NCBI GenBank assembly: GCA_002429595.1
Contig: DJAM01000022.1
Coordinates: forward strand, 1 to 37,812
Reading direction: 5' to 3'
Source of the DNA: Coxiellaceae bacterium UBA6002
GTDB taxonomy: Bacteria > Pseudomonadota > Gammaproteobacteria > UBA6002
Length of the DNA: 37,812 nucleotides
Shown here: positions 7,903 to 16,902 of the stretch, piece after piece
Layout of the letters: the number at the start of each line of letters is the position of its first letter
How positions within the stretch are numbered: position 1 is the first letter of the stretch
Position numbers and translations under genes: made by a program
The notes under the pieces: model-generated
What the model was told of the DNA's origin: nothing
Databases searched by the model: none
What the model saw: the letters and a program-made list of their open reading frames with translations, nothing else

Positions 7903-8964
7903 ATGGTTTTAAATTTAATGCGACCTGAAATTGTAGCCATGGACCAGTATCAAACAAAGACTAGTGGAGCGTCTCTAGCGCTCAATAAAAATGAAAATCC
8001 TTGGCCTGGTTTAGCACTTCATGATGAAGTGCAGTTAAATCGATATCCGGGCAAAGAGCTACAAAAGTTGGTCAAGCTCATGGCGAATTATTATCAACTG
8101 CCAGCTGAGAATATCTTATTGACTCGAGGATCAGATGAGGCAATTGATTTACTTATACGTTTGTTTTGTAGACCCTATAAAGATAGAGTGCTGATCATGC
8201 CGCCAACATTTGCGATGTATGAGAATTATGCCTTAATCAATGGTATTGAAGTAATTTGTGTGCCGCTACTGACCAATGGTGAGATTGACATAGAAAGCCT
8301 CACAGTGAATGCAGCAGCTGCCAAAGTGATTTTTATCTGTTCGCCTAACAATCCCACTGGAACCGTTGTCTCATTACGGCAAATTATAAATTGTGCCAAG
8401 ATATATACTAACAGTATCATTGTGGTTGATGAAGCGTATATTGATTTTTCTACTGCAACTTCGGCATTGAGTTTATTAGCCACATTTCCCAATCTTATTG
8501 TTTTGAGAACCCTTTCGAAGAGTTTTGGTTTAGCAGGAATTCGTTGCGGAATTCTTTGTGCTGCCAGTGCTATTCAAAAGCAAATTAGTAAAATTGCTGC
8601 TCCTTATTTAATGAATAGTTTGAGTATCTTGGTCGCAAAAATGTCTTTTGCACCGAAACAGCTGCAGGCAATCAAATCAAATATAACCCAGATAACTTTG
8701 GAGCGAGAGCGCCTGAGTCACGCCTTGCAAGCAATGCCGAAGCTATTTTCTTATATCTGGCCTAGTCAGGCTAACTTTATTTTAATTGTTTCGCCCTACG
8801 CAAAAGAGTTATTCAATTATTGCCATGCGAACAATATCTTGTTACGTGACTTCATTGGCAACACTTATCTTAAAAATTGTTTACGTATCTCTATTGGCAA
8901 GCCAGAGGATAACGATTTGCTAGTATCTGTGTTTCAAAGTTTTTATCAGGAGAGACATAAATGA
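7903..8964 (+). CDS. hisC: Histidinol-phosphate aminotransferase
   Basis: A PLP enzyme that transaminates imidazole-acetol phosphate with glutamate. It is 353 residues, a class I/II aminotransferase fold. NKNENPWPG near the N-terminus, RGSDEAID, CSPNNPTGT, VVDEAYIDF and the PLP-lysine region LRTLSKSFGLAGIRCG are all present. GAGG precedes the ATG, five bases after the hisD stop. The 3' end overlaps hisB by four bases (ATGA). Confidence 0.95.
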   Translation: MVLNLMRPEIVAMDQYQTKTSGASLALNKNENPWPGLALHDEVQLNRYPGKELQKLVKLMANYYQLPAENILLTRGSDEAIDLLIRLFCRPYKDRVLIMPPTFAMYENYALINGIEVICVPLLTNGEIDIESLTVNAAAAKVIFICSPNNPTGTVVSLRQIINCAKIYTNSIIVVDEAYIDFSTATSALSLLATFPNLIVLRTLSKSFGLAGIRCGILCAASAIQKQISKIAAPYLMNSLSILVAKMSFAPKQLQAIKSNITQITLERERLSHALQAMPKLFSYIWPSQANFILIVSPYAKELFNYCHANNILLRDFIGNTYLKNCLRISIGKPEDNDLLVSVFQSFYQERHK

Positions 8965-10022
8965 AAAAATATTTATTTATTGATCGTGATGGCACTTTGA
9001 TTAGAGAGCCAGAAAATAAACAAATTGATAACTTAGAACAAATTGTGTTGTTACCAAAAGTCGTTCCCGCTTTGTATTCCTTAGTGCAACATTCTTTTTC
9101 GCTCGTGATGGTGACTAATCAAGACTCACTCGGAAGTGAACAGTATCGTCTAGAAAATTTTACTACTGTACAAAACTTTCTCATCCAAACGCTCGCTACT
9201 CAGGGAATCATGTTTGAAGATGTCCGTATTTGTCCCCATGATGAAGAGGCTAAATGTTTTTGTCGAAAACCACAGCCGGGTTTATTGTTGGAATACTTAC
9301 AACGAAACGATTGGGATCGAGAAAATTCCTATGTCATCGGTGATCGGGAAACAGATTTACTCTTGGCAAAAAATATGGGTCTGAAAAGCTTCAAAATAAG
9401 TCAAGATGATGATTCTTGGGAGGGCGTCAAAAATAAAATTATCCTACAGCCTCGAACGGCATTTAACGAACGTAGGACGACTGAAACCTATGTAAGGTGT
9501 TTGGTAAATCTAGATGAAGAGCTACCTAGTAAAATTGATACGGGATTACCATTTTTTAATCACTTGTTAGAACAGTTTGCCAAGCATGCAGGGATTTATC
9601 TAGAACTATTTGTCACCGGCGATTTAATTGTCGATGAGCATCACTCTGTTGAAGACTGCGCAATAGTGCTTGGTCAAACCATCAAACGTGCCTTGGGAGA
9701 TAAGATTGGTGTCGCTCGCTATGGTTTTGTTCTACCAATGGATGAAGCTCAAGCAAATATTGCGTTAGATCTATGTGGACGTTGTTACCTTGTTTTTAAT
9801 GGTACATTTAAGCGCGAATCAATCCAGAATTTTGCGACTGAGATGGTGCCTCATTTTTTTAAATCGTTAACTGATCATCTTGGCGCTAGTCTTCAGATCA
9901 GCGTCAGCGGTGAAAATTGTCATCACATGATTGAAGCGATATTTAAAGGTGTAGGTAGATGTTTACGTATAGCTATTGCGAAAGTTTCTAACAAAATCCC
10001 TTCTACCAAGGGGGTGATATGA
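8961..10022 (+). CDS. hisB: Bifunctional histidinol-phosphatase / imidazoleglycerol-phosphate dehydratase
   Basis: A fused enzyme for two steps. The N-terminal HAD phosphatase (about 1-160) has the DxDGT nucleophile motif (FIDRDGTLI, Asp8/Asp10), VTNQDSLG, the zinc-site cluster CPHDEEAKCFCRKP and GDRETDLLLA. The C-terminal dehydratase (about 165-353) has TGLPFFNHLLEQ, the metal ligands in EHHSVEDC and the second HHMIEAIFKGVGR motif. At 353 residues it matches the enterobacterial fusion. It overlaps hisC and hisH by four bases each. Confidence 0.96.
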   Translation: MKKYLFIDRDGTLIREPENKQIDNLEQIVLLPKVVPALYSLVQHSFSLVMVTNQDSLGSEQYRLENFTTVQNFLIQTLATQGIMFEDVRICPHDEEAKCFCRKPQPGLLLEYLQRNDWDRENSYVIGDRETDLLLAKNMGLKSFKISQDDDSWEGVKNKIILQPRTAFNERRTTETYVRCLVNLDEELPSKIDTGLPFFNHLLEQFAKHAGIYLELFVTGDLIVDEHHSVEDCAIVLGQTIKRALGDKIGVARYGFVLPMDEAQANIALDLCGRCYLVFNGTFKRESIQNFATEMVPHFFKSLTDHLGASLQISVSGENCHHMIEAIFKGVGRCLRIAIAKVSNKIPSTKGVI

Positions 10023-10609
10023 ATGTCGCAGTAGTTAAATGTTGTGGTAATAATTTAGCATCAATCAGTAATGCTTTGTTGAAATTGCCATGTAACTTTA
10101 TTGTCACAGATGACCCAGATGTCATTATTGCCGCAGATAAAGTTATTCTACCTGGCGTTGGTTCAGCAAAGACAGCAATGGAGAAATTAAAGAGGGCTAA
10201 CTTAATCGAGGTTTTGCAAAATCTGCGTCAGCCAGTCCTCGGGATTTGTTTGGGAATGCAATTACTTTATAGCTACTCAGAAGAAAATGATGTTGCTTGT
10301 CTCGACATCATTCGAGGACAAGTTAAGAAATTTCGTTCAACAAATGAATACCCTGTGCCGCACACGGGCTGGAATTTTGTTAGCGCTGCCAAAAGTAATG
10401 TTTTCACAACAATGTTTATAGATGGCTATTACTATTTTGTTCATAGCTATTATGTATCGTTATCACCAGAAACGATAGCAAGTGTGAATTACGGTCACCT
10501 CTTTAGTGCCATGGTTAACAAAAACAATTACTACGGGATGCAGTTTCATCCCGAGAAATCTGGCCGAGTAGGGCAGACATTACTTGCTAATTTTTTGAGG
10601 TTACCATGA
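10019..10609 (+). CDS. hisH: Imidazole glycerol phosphate synthase, glutaminase subunit
   Basis: Class I glutamine amidotransferase of 196 residues that supplies ammonia to HisF. VILPGVGSA holds the oxyanion-strand region, GICLGMQLL contains the catalytic Cys, and FHPEKSG carries the catalytic His and Glu. The start overlaps hisB (ATGA) and the stop overlaps hisA by four bases. The partner hisF is two genes downstream. Confidence 0.95.
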   Translation: MNVAVVKCCGNNLASISNALLKLPCNFIVTDDPDVIIAADKVILPGVGSAKTAMEKLKRANLIEVLQNLRQPVLGICLGMQLLYSYSEENDVACLDIIRGQVKKFRSTNEYPVPHTGWNFVSAAKSNVFTTMFIDGYYYFVHSYYVSLSPETIASVNYGHLFSAMVNKNNYYGMQFHPEKSGRVGQTLLANFLRLP

Positions 10610-11328
10610 GAATTTATCCTGCAATCGATTTGATGTCTGGTAAATGCGTTCGTTTAAATCAAGGCTGCTTTAATAGTAAAAAAATATATTCCGATTCGCC
10701 TGTGAACATAGCTAAGGAATTTGTGCAACAGGGTAGTCACTATTTACACCTGGTCGATTTAGATGGAGCGAAGCAGGGTAGTTTGCAGCAGTTAACACTT
10801 ATTAAGAAAATCTTGGCGATATCTGATCTACGAATACAAGTTGGTGGCGGCGTTAAAAATCAAACTATTATTGAGCAGCTGCTTAATTCTGGTGCTGATC
10901 GTGTCGTAATTGGGACATTAACGACCACTAATCCGGAACAAGTTGTTAAGTGGCTGCAAGAATACGGGTGCGATAAAATTGTGTTGGCCTTTGATGTTCG
11001 ATTCATTGGCGATATTCCTTTTATTGCAACATCCGGTTGGCAAACTAATTCAAACTTATCTTTGTGGCAGTTATTACGATTCTATTCTCCATATGCCAAA
11101 CATTATCTTTGTACCGATATAAGTTCAGATGGCTTATTAGAAGGTCCTAATATAGCGTTGTATGAACAATGGCAACAGCAATTTCCCGATGTATCTTGTT
11201 TGATATCAGGAGGAATTCGATCGATCAATGATATTTACAATTGCGCTAAACTAAATCACGTTGAAGGTATTATTGTTGGTAAAGCGATTTATGAAAACAA
11301 AATTAATTTGGCAGAAATGCCATGGTAG
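10606..11328 (+). CDS. hisA: ProFAR isomerase (HisA)
   Basis: A TIM-barrel isomerase that converts ProFAR to PRFAR. It is 240 residues. The N-terminal acid is in PAIDLMSGKCVRL, the phosphate-binding motifs are VGGGVKN and ISGGIRSINDI, and the second catalytic Asp is in CTDISSDGLLEGPN. It overlaps hisH by four bases and hisF by seven. Confidence 0.95.
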   Translation: MRIYPAIDLMSGKCVRLNQGCFNSKKIYSDSPVNIAKEFVQQGSHYLHLVDLDGAKQGSLQQLTLIKKILAISDLRIQVGGGVKNQTIIEQLLNSGADRVVIGTLTTTNPEQVVKWLQEYGCDKIVLAFDVRFIGDIPFIATSGWQTNSNLSLWQLLRFYSPYAKHYLCTDISSDGLLEGPNIALYEQWQQQFPDVSCLISGGIRSINDIYNCAKLNHVEGIIVGKAIYENKINLAEMPW

Positions 11329-12092
11329 CAAAGCGTATTATTCCATGTCTGGATGTTAAGAATAATGTTGTAGTAAAAGGTGTCACGTTTAAAGATCACA
11401 AAATTGTTGGCGACATTTTGAGCTTAGCAAATTATTACAACTTAAGTGGTGCAGACGAATTAGTTTTTTATGATATCACTGCAAGTTGTGAACAACGCTG
11501 TGCCAATAGCAACTGGATTAAAAAAATTGCTGAACAAATTGATATTCCATTTTGTGTGGCGGGTGGCATTCGGTCACTGCAGGACGCCGAACGGATTTTA
11601 ACTTTGGGAGCCGATAAAATTTCGATCAATTCACCTGCCTTGGAGAATCCTAAGTTCATTTCGGATTTAGTTAATGAATTTGGAAGTCAGTGCGTAGTTA
11701 TAGGGGTGGACAGTTGTCAACTTGGGGGCAACTATTTTGTTTACCAATATACTGGGGTTCCTGAAAAAATGCACAGGTCGAATTACCGAACCAAAGATTG
11801 GTTAGAGGAAGTCGTAGCGCGTGGTGCCGGAGAAGTTGTTCTTAACTGCATGAACCAAGATGGCAGACGACAAGGATATGACTTGCACCAACTTGATTAT
11901 TTTCGAAAACGTTTGCCGATACCGCTAATTGCTTCGGGTGGTGCGGGCACTAAGGAGCATTTTAGTGATCTTTTTGAAACCACCAGGGTAGCAGGAGCAC
12001 TAGCTGCTAGCGTTTTCCATCAAAAAGTAATTGAAATTTCCGAGCTGAAAACTTTTCTTAATAAAAAAGGCATCGAGGTGCGTTGTGGTTGA
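11322..12092 (+). CDS. hisF: Imidazole glycerol phosphate synthase, cyclase subunit
   Basis: A TIM-barrel cyclase of 256 residues that uses ammonia from HisH to make imidazole glycerol phosphate and AICAR. The catalytic Asp is in PCLDVKN and the second in VIGVDSCQ. VAGGIRSL, LNCMNQDGRRQGYDL and IASGGAG are the phosphate-binding and strand motifs. The AICAR by-product re-enters purine synthesis through PurH, which is encoded later in this window. The 3' end overlaps hisI/E by eight bases. Confidence 0.95.
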   Translation: MVAKRIIPCLDVKNNVVVKGVTFKDHKIVGDILSLANYYNLSGADELVFYDITASCEQRCANSNWIKKIAEQIDIPFCVAGGIRSLQDAERILTLGADKISINSPALENPKFISDLVNEFGSQCVVIGVDSCQLGGNYFVYQYTGVPEKMHRSNYRTKDWLEEVVARGAGEVVLNCMNQDGRRQGYDLHQLDYFRKRLPIPLIASGGAGTKEHFSDLFETTRVAGALAASVFHQKVIEISELKTFLNKKGIEVRCG

Positions 12093-12699
12093 TTCGACAA
12101 TTTTAGACTGGGATAAAATGTCGGGCATTATCCCTGCCATCATTCAAGATGCTGACAGTGGCAAAGTATTAATGCTTGGATTTATGAATCCGGAAAGCTT
12201 GAGCACAACGTTAGCGTTAAAAGAAGTCGTTTTTTATAGTCGTCGTCGCCAATGTTTATGGCGCAAGGGAGAAAAATCCGGGAATGTTTTAAAGTTGGTT
12301 GCTATGAGTACAGATTGTGATAAAGACAGTCTGTTAATATTGGTCAAACCTACGGGTCCAACCTGCCACTTTAACACGCCAAGCTGCTTTAATAGTCCGT
12401 CCTTTACACTTGGCTTTTTAACCCAACTGGAAGAAGTGATAATAAGCCGCAAAATACAGCCTCGCCAGACAAGCTATGTGGCTACTCTTTTGGGCCAGGG
12501 TATAAATCGAGTGGCACAAAAAGTGGGTGAGGAGGGTGTTGAAGTGGCGTTGGCTGCGATAGCTCCATTTGGGGAAGCACTAGAAAGTGAATCAGCCGAT
12601 TTGTTATTCCATCTTATAGTGTTGCTCGTAGCACAGGAAAAATCTTTAATGAGCACCATTCGTATTTTGCAAGAGCGTCATTGGAGTGGTGTTGGTTAG
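12085..12699 (+). CDS. hisI: Phosphoribosyl-AMP cyclohydrolase / phosphoribosyl-ATP pyrophosphatase
   Basis: A 204-residue bifunctional HisIE that carries out steps two and three of the pathway. The HisI part (about 1-110) has VLMLGFMNPESL, YSRRRQCLWRKGEKSGN and a metal-binding Asp/Cys cluster (STDCDKDS, GPTCHFN). The HisE part (about 115-204) has SYVATLLGQGINRVAQKVGEEGVEVA-type residues and ESADLLFHL. The start is GTG, overlapping hisF. It is the last gene of a complete hisGDCBHAFI pathway operon; a hairpin follows. Confidence 0.95.
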   Translation: MVDSTILDWDKMSGIIPAIIQDADSGKVLMLGFMNPESLSTTLALKEVVFYSRRRQCLWRKGEKSGNVLKLVAMSTDCDKDSLLILVKPTGPTCHFNTPSCFNSPSFTLGFLTQLEEVIISRKIQPRQTSYVATLLGQGINRVAQKVGEEGVEVALAAIAPFGEALESESADLLFHLIVLLVAQEKSLMSTIRILQERHWSGVG

Positions 12700-12708
12700 A
12701 TGACTTCC

Positions 12709-12748
12709 GCATAACTGTCATCCAGCTAAGCAGGAATGACAGTTATGC
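12709..12748. terminator. Stem-loop after the histidine operon
   Basis: A long hairpin ten bases after the hisI stop: GCATAACTGTCAT-CC pairs with GGAATGACAGTTATGC, with one bulge and a loop of about nine bases. The GTCAT/ATGAC core resembles the REP-like palindromes of this genome. There is no U-run, so termination is plausible but not certain. Confidence 0.5.
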
Positions 12749-12870
12749 AGCTCAACGCTTAGCATTACATCAAAGAACGATTCCAATTATGACTTCGAAG
12801 TGATAAGCTTGGCTTCCGTCCCTAAGAGACAGAACGTCTCAACTCATCATCGATTAGTAAAGAGGTTACC

Positions 12871-14157
12871 TTGGATAAAGCTAGAGAACTTGCGTCCGTC
12901 GATCGATCAAAAACTGCCACGATTGGTTGGATAATTTGTGGCTTAGGTGCGGTATTTTATTGTTACGAATATTTACTTCGGATCCAGCCTAGTGTCATGG
13001 TGCCGGAGTTAATGCGTCAGTATCACATTTCGGCTGATCGATTTAGTGCGATTGTGAGTCTGTATTATTTGGCTTATACACCGATGCAGGCTGTAGTGGG
13101 AGTCATGACGGATCTATATGGTCCGCGTTATATTTTGAGCTTTGCGGTGTTTGTTTGCACATTAGGCAGCTTGTTTTTCGGGATAGCAGACAACATTTAC
13201 CTTGCCTCGGTAGGTCGTTTCCTCATCGGTTTCGGCAGTGCTTTTGCTTTTGTCAGCGCTTTAAAACTCGCCTCTATTTGGCTGCCACTCGATAGATTTG
13301 CTCTGTTCGCTGGATTAGTCACTGCGTTGGGCATGATTGGTGGTATGGTAGGCGATATTGGTTTAACTCATCTGGTCGCTACCATTGGATGGAAAGCAAC
13401 TATTTATACCAGCACGATTTTAGGTGCAATTTTACTTCCGATAATTTGGCTAGTCATTCGCGATAAAAAATCAACTATTCAAAGTTCAGCAAAAACATCG
13501 TATAAAGAAACTTTCTCAGGTCTGCTGACGATTCTATCCAACGGTCAAGTCTGGTTGGCAGGATTTATTGGTTGTATTTTATATATGTCATTAACCGTGT
13601 TCGCAGAACTCTGGGGCATTCCATTTTTAAAAGCTGCTTATAATCTTTCTGCGAGCGAAGCAGCATTTACCAACTCATTTGTCTTTCTAGGCTGGTTAGT
13701 TGGTGCTCCTTTGATGGGATGGATATCTGATAAAATGCAAAAACGTCGTCTCCCGCTTTTATTAGGTTGCATATTATCGGGATTCGCAATTATCTGGGTG
13801 ATCTACGTGCCAACAATGCCACTTTACGTCGTAAAAACTTTATTATTTTTATTTGGAGTGTTTAGTAGTATTGAAGTGGTTTGCTTTGCGGTAGGACGAG
13901 AAACCAGCCCCAGACATGTTTCTGGCGCTGCGGTATCCTTTGTGAATTTACTCGTCATGTTTAGTGGTTTAGCCTTCCAGCCCTTAGTCGGTAAAATGTT
14001 AGATCTTCACTGGCTAGGTAAAATGGCTGATGGCATTCGCGTTTATGATGTGAAGACTTATCAGTTTGCCTTAAGCGTGGTTCCAATTGCTATTGTTCTT
14101 GGCTTATTGCTCTCATTGACATTACGGGAATCATTTGATAAATCTTTGGATCATTAA
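12871..14157 (+). CDS. MFS transporter
   Basis: An inner-membrane transporter of 428 residues with about 12 predicted helices and the usual central loop (about 200-215). The N-half motif A is recognisable in GVMTDLYGPRYIL, and the second-half equivalent in GWISDKMQKRRLP. The general pattern resembles the large MFS sets of Legionella and Coxiella (Pht-like and related carriers); the substrate cannot be read from sequence. The start is TTG at 12871 with AGAGGT upstream. The stop is immediately followed by the ATG of sdhE, so the two are coupled. Confidence 0.85.
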   Translation: MDKARELASVDRSKTATIGWIICGLGAVFYCYEYLLRIQPSVMVPELMRQYHISADRFSAIVSLYYLAYTPMQAVVGVMTDLYGPRYILSFAVFVCTLGSLFFGIADNIYLASVGRFLIGFGSAFAFVSALKLASIWLPLDRFALFAGLVTALGMIGGMVGDIGLTHLVATIGWKATIYTSTILGAILLPIIWLVIRDKKSTIQSSAKTSYKETFSGLLTILSNGQVWLAGFIGCILYMSLTVFAELWGIPFLKAAYNLSASEAAFTNSFVFLGWLVGAPLMGWISDKMQKRRLPLLLGCILSGFAIIWVIYVPTMPLYVVKTLLFLFGVFSSIEVVCFAVGRETSPRHVSGAAVSFVNLLVMFSGLAFQPLVGKMLDLHWLGKMADGIRVYDVKTYQFALSVVPIAIVLGLLLSLTLRESFDKSLDH

Positions 14158-14397
14158 ATGGAGCTCAATCCTGCTAAATTAAGATGGCGTTGTCGTCGAG
14201 GCATGCTCGAACTGGACGCCATCTTGCAACCGTTCTTTGACCGGCACTTTGCTTCTCTAACTATCTCTCAACAGCAAGCATTTGCGCGATTAGTGGAATG
14301 TACTGATCCGCAGTTGTATAACTGGTTTATTGGGAGTGAGACGCCTGATGATCGAGAGTTATATGATTTGGTAATCTTAATAAAAGATCATCCTTGA
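14158..14397 (+). CDS. sdhE: SdhE/YgfY family FAD assembly factor
   Basis: A 79-residue protein that promotes covalent FAD attachment to succinate dehydrogenase. The diagnostic RGxxE motif is seen in RRGMLELD (about 13-20), and the rest (LVECTDPQLYNWF, PDDRELYDLV) matches the family. Some databases name this family antitoxin CptB; no toxin partner is adjacent. It starts at the base after the MFS stop codon. Confidence 0.92.
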   Translation: MELNPAKLRWRCRRGMLELDAILQPFFDRHFASLTISQQQAFARLVECTDPQLYNWFIGSETPDDRELYDLVILIKDHP

Positions 14398-14410
14398 TAT
14401 TTTATTTTAA

Positions 14411-14530
14411 TCGTTCCCGCTCCCGTTCCTCTTTCCGAACTTATAGACCACTAAAGACTCTGTTCCGGACGACGCTTTCTATCCAAGTGGCTCTATATGG
14501 ATTCGGGAAGAGGAACGGGAGCGGGAACGA
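14411..14530. repeat. Long inverted repeat (MITE- or REP-like element)
   Basis: Two 29-base arms (14411-14439 and 14502-14530) are complementary at 28 positions and enclose 62 bases of unrelated sequence. The arms start TCGTTCCCGCTCCCGTTCCT. The ends resemble those of the element at 26519-26640 (TTCGGGA...GGAACGA), so this seems to be a dispersed family. No transposase is encoded inside. Confidence 0.8.
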
Positions 14531-14616
14531 ATAAGAAAAGCAGCGAAACGCCTCAAAATGCTTTGAACTCACTAAAACTAGACAACCACAAAGCATTAAG
14601 GCTAAAATCCCGCTCT

Positions 14617-15063
14617 ATGGCAAAAATCTTGATTATACATGGACCAAATTTGAATCTGCTGGGATCGCGAGAACCTACCGTGTACGGCTCGAAAACCCTG
14701 GATAGTATCAATAATTGTTTAGTACAGGAAGGTAAAAAACTAGGTCATCAGTTATTTTGTTTCCAGAGTAATAGCGAACAAGAACTGATCGAAAAAATAC
14801 AACAAGCTCCTTCCGACCAAATAGCGTTCATTATCATTAATCCAGCCGCCTTTACTCATTACAGCATTGCTTTACGGGATGCTCTATTAGCGGTAGGAGT
14901 GCCATTTATCGAAGTTCATTTGAGCAATATTTTTAAACGTGAGCCTTTTCGTCACCATTCCTATTTCTCTGATATTGCCTTAGGCGTCATTAGTGGTTTT
15001 GGGGATCGAAGTTATTTATTAGCCCTGGAAGAGGCCCATCATTACCTATCAGCAACGGAGTAA
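14617..15063 (+). CDS. aroQ: 3-Dehydroquinate dehydratase, type II
   Basis: Shikimate pathway enzyme of 149 residues. ILIIHGPNLNLLGSREP is the family N-terminus, with the catalytic Tyr in PTVYGS; IINPAAFTHYSIALRDAL and EVHLSNIFKREPFR carry the other active-site residues. I chose the ATG at 14617 because the frame upstream runs into the inverted repeat. No strong ribosome site is visible close to it. It begins the aroQ-accB-accC-prmA series common in gammaproteobacteria. Confidence 0.95.
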   Translation: MAKILIIHGPNLNLLGSREPTVYGSKTLDSINNCLVQEGKKLGHQLFCFQSNSEQELIEKIQQAPSDQIAFIIINPAAFTHYSIALRDALLAVGVPFIEVHLSNIFKREPFRHHSYFSDIALGVISGFGDRSYLLALEEAHHYLSATE

Positions 15064-15072
15064 TCTTAACCG

Positions 15073-15549
15073 ATGGATATCAGAACAGTAAAAAAATTAA
15101 TAGAGTTAGTCGAAGATACCGGGATCGGAGAAATTGAAATTCAGGAAGGTGAAAAATCGATTCGAGTCAGTCGCTATCCAAGCGGCGGTCAACCACCAGC
15201 CGGTCCTGCATCAATAACGCATCATCATATCGGCGCTCCACAAGCTCAACTGCAAGCTCAAGCTACCGCACCAAGCGAGACGCCAGTCGCTCAAGAAAAA
15301 TTTGAACAGAAAGGACATAGTGTCAATTCGCCAATGGTGGGTACGGTATACATTGCACCGACACCCGGAGCTAAGCCGTTTGTCGAACTTGGACAACGTG
15401 TTGAAGCCGGACACGTACTATGCCTCATTGAAGCCATGAAAATGTTCAACCAAATCGAAGCTGATAAGTCTGGCGTTATCAGCGCTCGTCTTGTCGAAAA
15501 CGAACAGCCTGTCGAATACGACCAACCACTCTTTATTATCGAAGAGTAG
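15073..15549 (+). CDS. accB: Biotin carboxyl carrier protein of acetyl-CoA carboxylase
   Basis: A 158-residue carrier. The N-terminal helix region (1-35) is followed by a Pro/Ala/Gln-rich flexible linker (about 38-78) and the biotinyl domain. The biotinylated residue is Lys123 in IEAMKMFN; the thumb-like segment SPMVGTVYIAPTPGAKPF is present. It lies nine bases after aroQ and five before accC, as usual. Confidence 0.96.
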   Translation: MDIRTVKKLIELVEDTGIGEIEIQEGEKSIRVSRYPSGGQPPAGPASITHHHIGAPQAQLQAQATAPSETPVAQEKFEQKGHSVNSPMVGTVYIAPTPGAKPFVELGQRVEAGHVLCLIEAMKMFNQIEADKSGVISARLVENEQPVEYDQPLFIIEE

Positions 15550-15554
15550 ACGCT

Positions 15555-16901
15555 ATGGTAAAGAAAATCCTCATTGCTAATCGCGGGGAGATCGCTCTTC
15601 GCATTCTACGCGCCTGCAAAGAACTCGGCATTAAAACCGTAGCCGTTTATTCTAAAGCAGATGAAAACTTAAAACATGTTGGACTCGCCGACGAAGCAGT
15701 TTGCATTGGTCCTTCGAACTCGACGGATAGTTATTTGAATATCCCGGCGGTGATTAGCGCTGCTGAAATTACCGATGTTGATGCAATCCATCCAGGCTAT
15801 GGTTTTTTAGCTGAAAATGCCGATTTTGCTGAGGCCGTTGAAGAAAGTGGTTTTATTTTTATTGGGCCAACAGCTGCCGCAATTAGACAGATGGGCGACA
15901 AGGTATCGGCAATTAATGCCATGCGTGCCGCTGGCATTCCTTGCGTGCCAGGTTCCAATGGTGCGTTAGGACATGATGGTGAAGTCAATATTGAAATAGC
16001 CAGAAAGATTGGTTTACCAGTCATTATCAAAGCAGCTGGTGGTGGTGGCGGCAGAGGTATGCGAGTAGTACGTGATGAAAGCGATTTAATCAATGCCATC
16101 GCAATGACCCGTACTGAAGCGGAAGCAGCCTTTGGTAATTCGCACGTTTATATGGAAAAGTTCTTGGATCATCCAAGACACATAGAGATTCAAGTACTAG
16201 GAGATGGCAAAGGAAACGCTATCCACCTTGGAGAACGTGACTGCTCTACCCAACGACGCCATCAAAAAGTCATTGAGGAAGCACCTGCTCCAGGCATCAC
16301 CGAAGAGCAACGGAGAAAAATAGGTGAGCGGTGCGTAACTGCCTGTAAAGAACTTAGCTATCGAGGCGCCGGAACATTTGAATTTCTTTATCAGGATGGT
16401 GAGTTTTATTTCATTGAAATGAATACTCGCATTCAAGTTGAACATCCGGTCACTGAGATGATCACCGGCATTGATTTAGTCAAAGAGCAGATTCTTATTG
16501 CGGCAGGAGAACCACTTCGCTATCAGCAAAAAGATATTGTTTTTAAAGGCCATGCAATTGAATGCCGTATCAACGCAGAGGATCCAAAGTCCTTTTTACC
16601 CTCCCCTGGAACGATTACTTTATATCATGCACCAGGAGGACCTGGTATACGGGTTGATACTCATATTTATAATAATTATCGTGTCCCGCCTTACTATGAT
16701 TCCATGATTGGTAAAGTCATCGCCTACGGCGAAACCCGTGAAGTTGCAATCGCAAGAATGAACAACGCCTTGGATGAAATGATTATTGAAGGCATTAAAA
16801 CGAATATTGCTCTTCATCAAAATGTGTTAAACGATCCAGAATTCATCAGGGGTGGCAACAACATTCACTATTTAGAAAAGAAATTAGGCATTGCAAAATA
16901 A
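15555..16901 (+). CDS. accC: Biotin carboxylase subunit of acetyl-CoA carboxylase
   Basis: An ATP-grasp enzyme of 448 residues that carboxylates biotin on AccB for fatty acid synthesis. KILIANRGEIALRI at the N-terminus, the glycine-rich AAGGGGGRGMR loop, ERDCSTQRRHQKVIEEAPA and EMNTRIQVEHPVTE (catalytic Arg and Glu) are all intact. The length equals the E. coli enzyme within one residue. The prmA start follows one base after the stop. Confidence 0.97.
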   Translation: MVKKILIANRGEIALRILRACKELGIKTVAVYSKADENLKHVGLADEAVCIGPSNSTDSYLNIPAVISAAEITDVDAIHPGYGFLAENADFAEAVEESGFIFIGPTAAAIRQMGDKVSAINAMRAAGIPCVPGSNGALGHDGEVNIEIARKIGLPVIIKAAGGGGGRGMRVVRDESDLINAIAMTRTEAEAAFGNSHVYMEKFLDHPRHIEIQVLGDGKGNAIHLGERDCSTQRRHQKVIEEAPAPGITEEQRRKIGERCVTACKELSYRGAGTFEFLYQDGEFYFIEMNTRIQVEHPVTEMITGIDLVKEQILIAAGEPLRYQQKDIVFKGHAIECRINAEDPKSFLPSPGTITLYHAPGGPGIRVDTHIYNNYRVPPYYDSMIGKVIAYGETREVAIARMNNALDEMIIEGIKTNIALHQNVLNDPEFIRGGNNIHYLEKKLGIAK

Positions 16902-16902
16902 C

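Noticed and set aside
12810..12836. Small hairpin GAGACAGAACGTCTC before the MFS gene
   Set aside because: A five-base stem is too short to call a terminator or operator without further support.
14497..14616. 40-residue N-terminal extension of AroQ
   Set aside because: It is translated from the right arm of an inverted repeat and lies ahead of the conserved family N-terminus.
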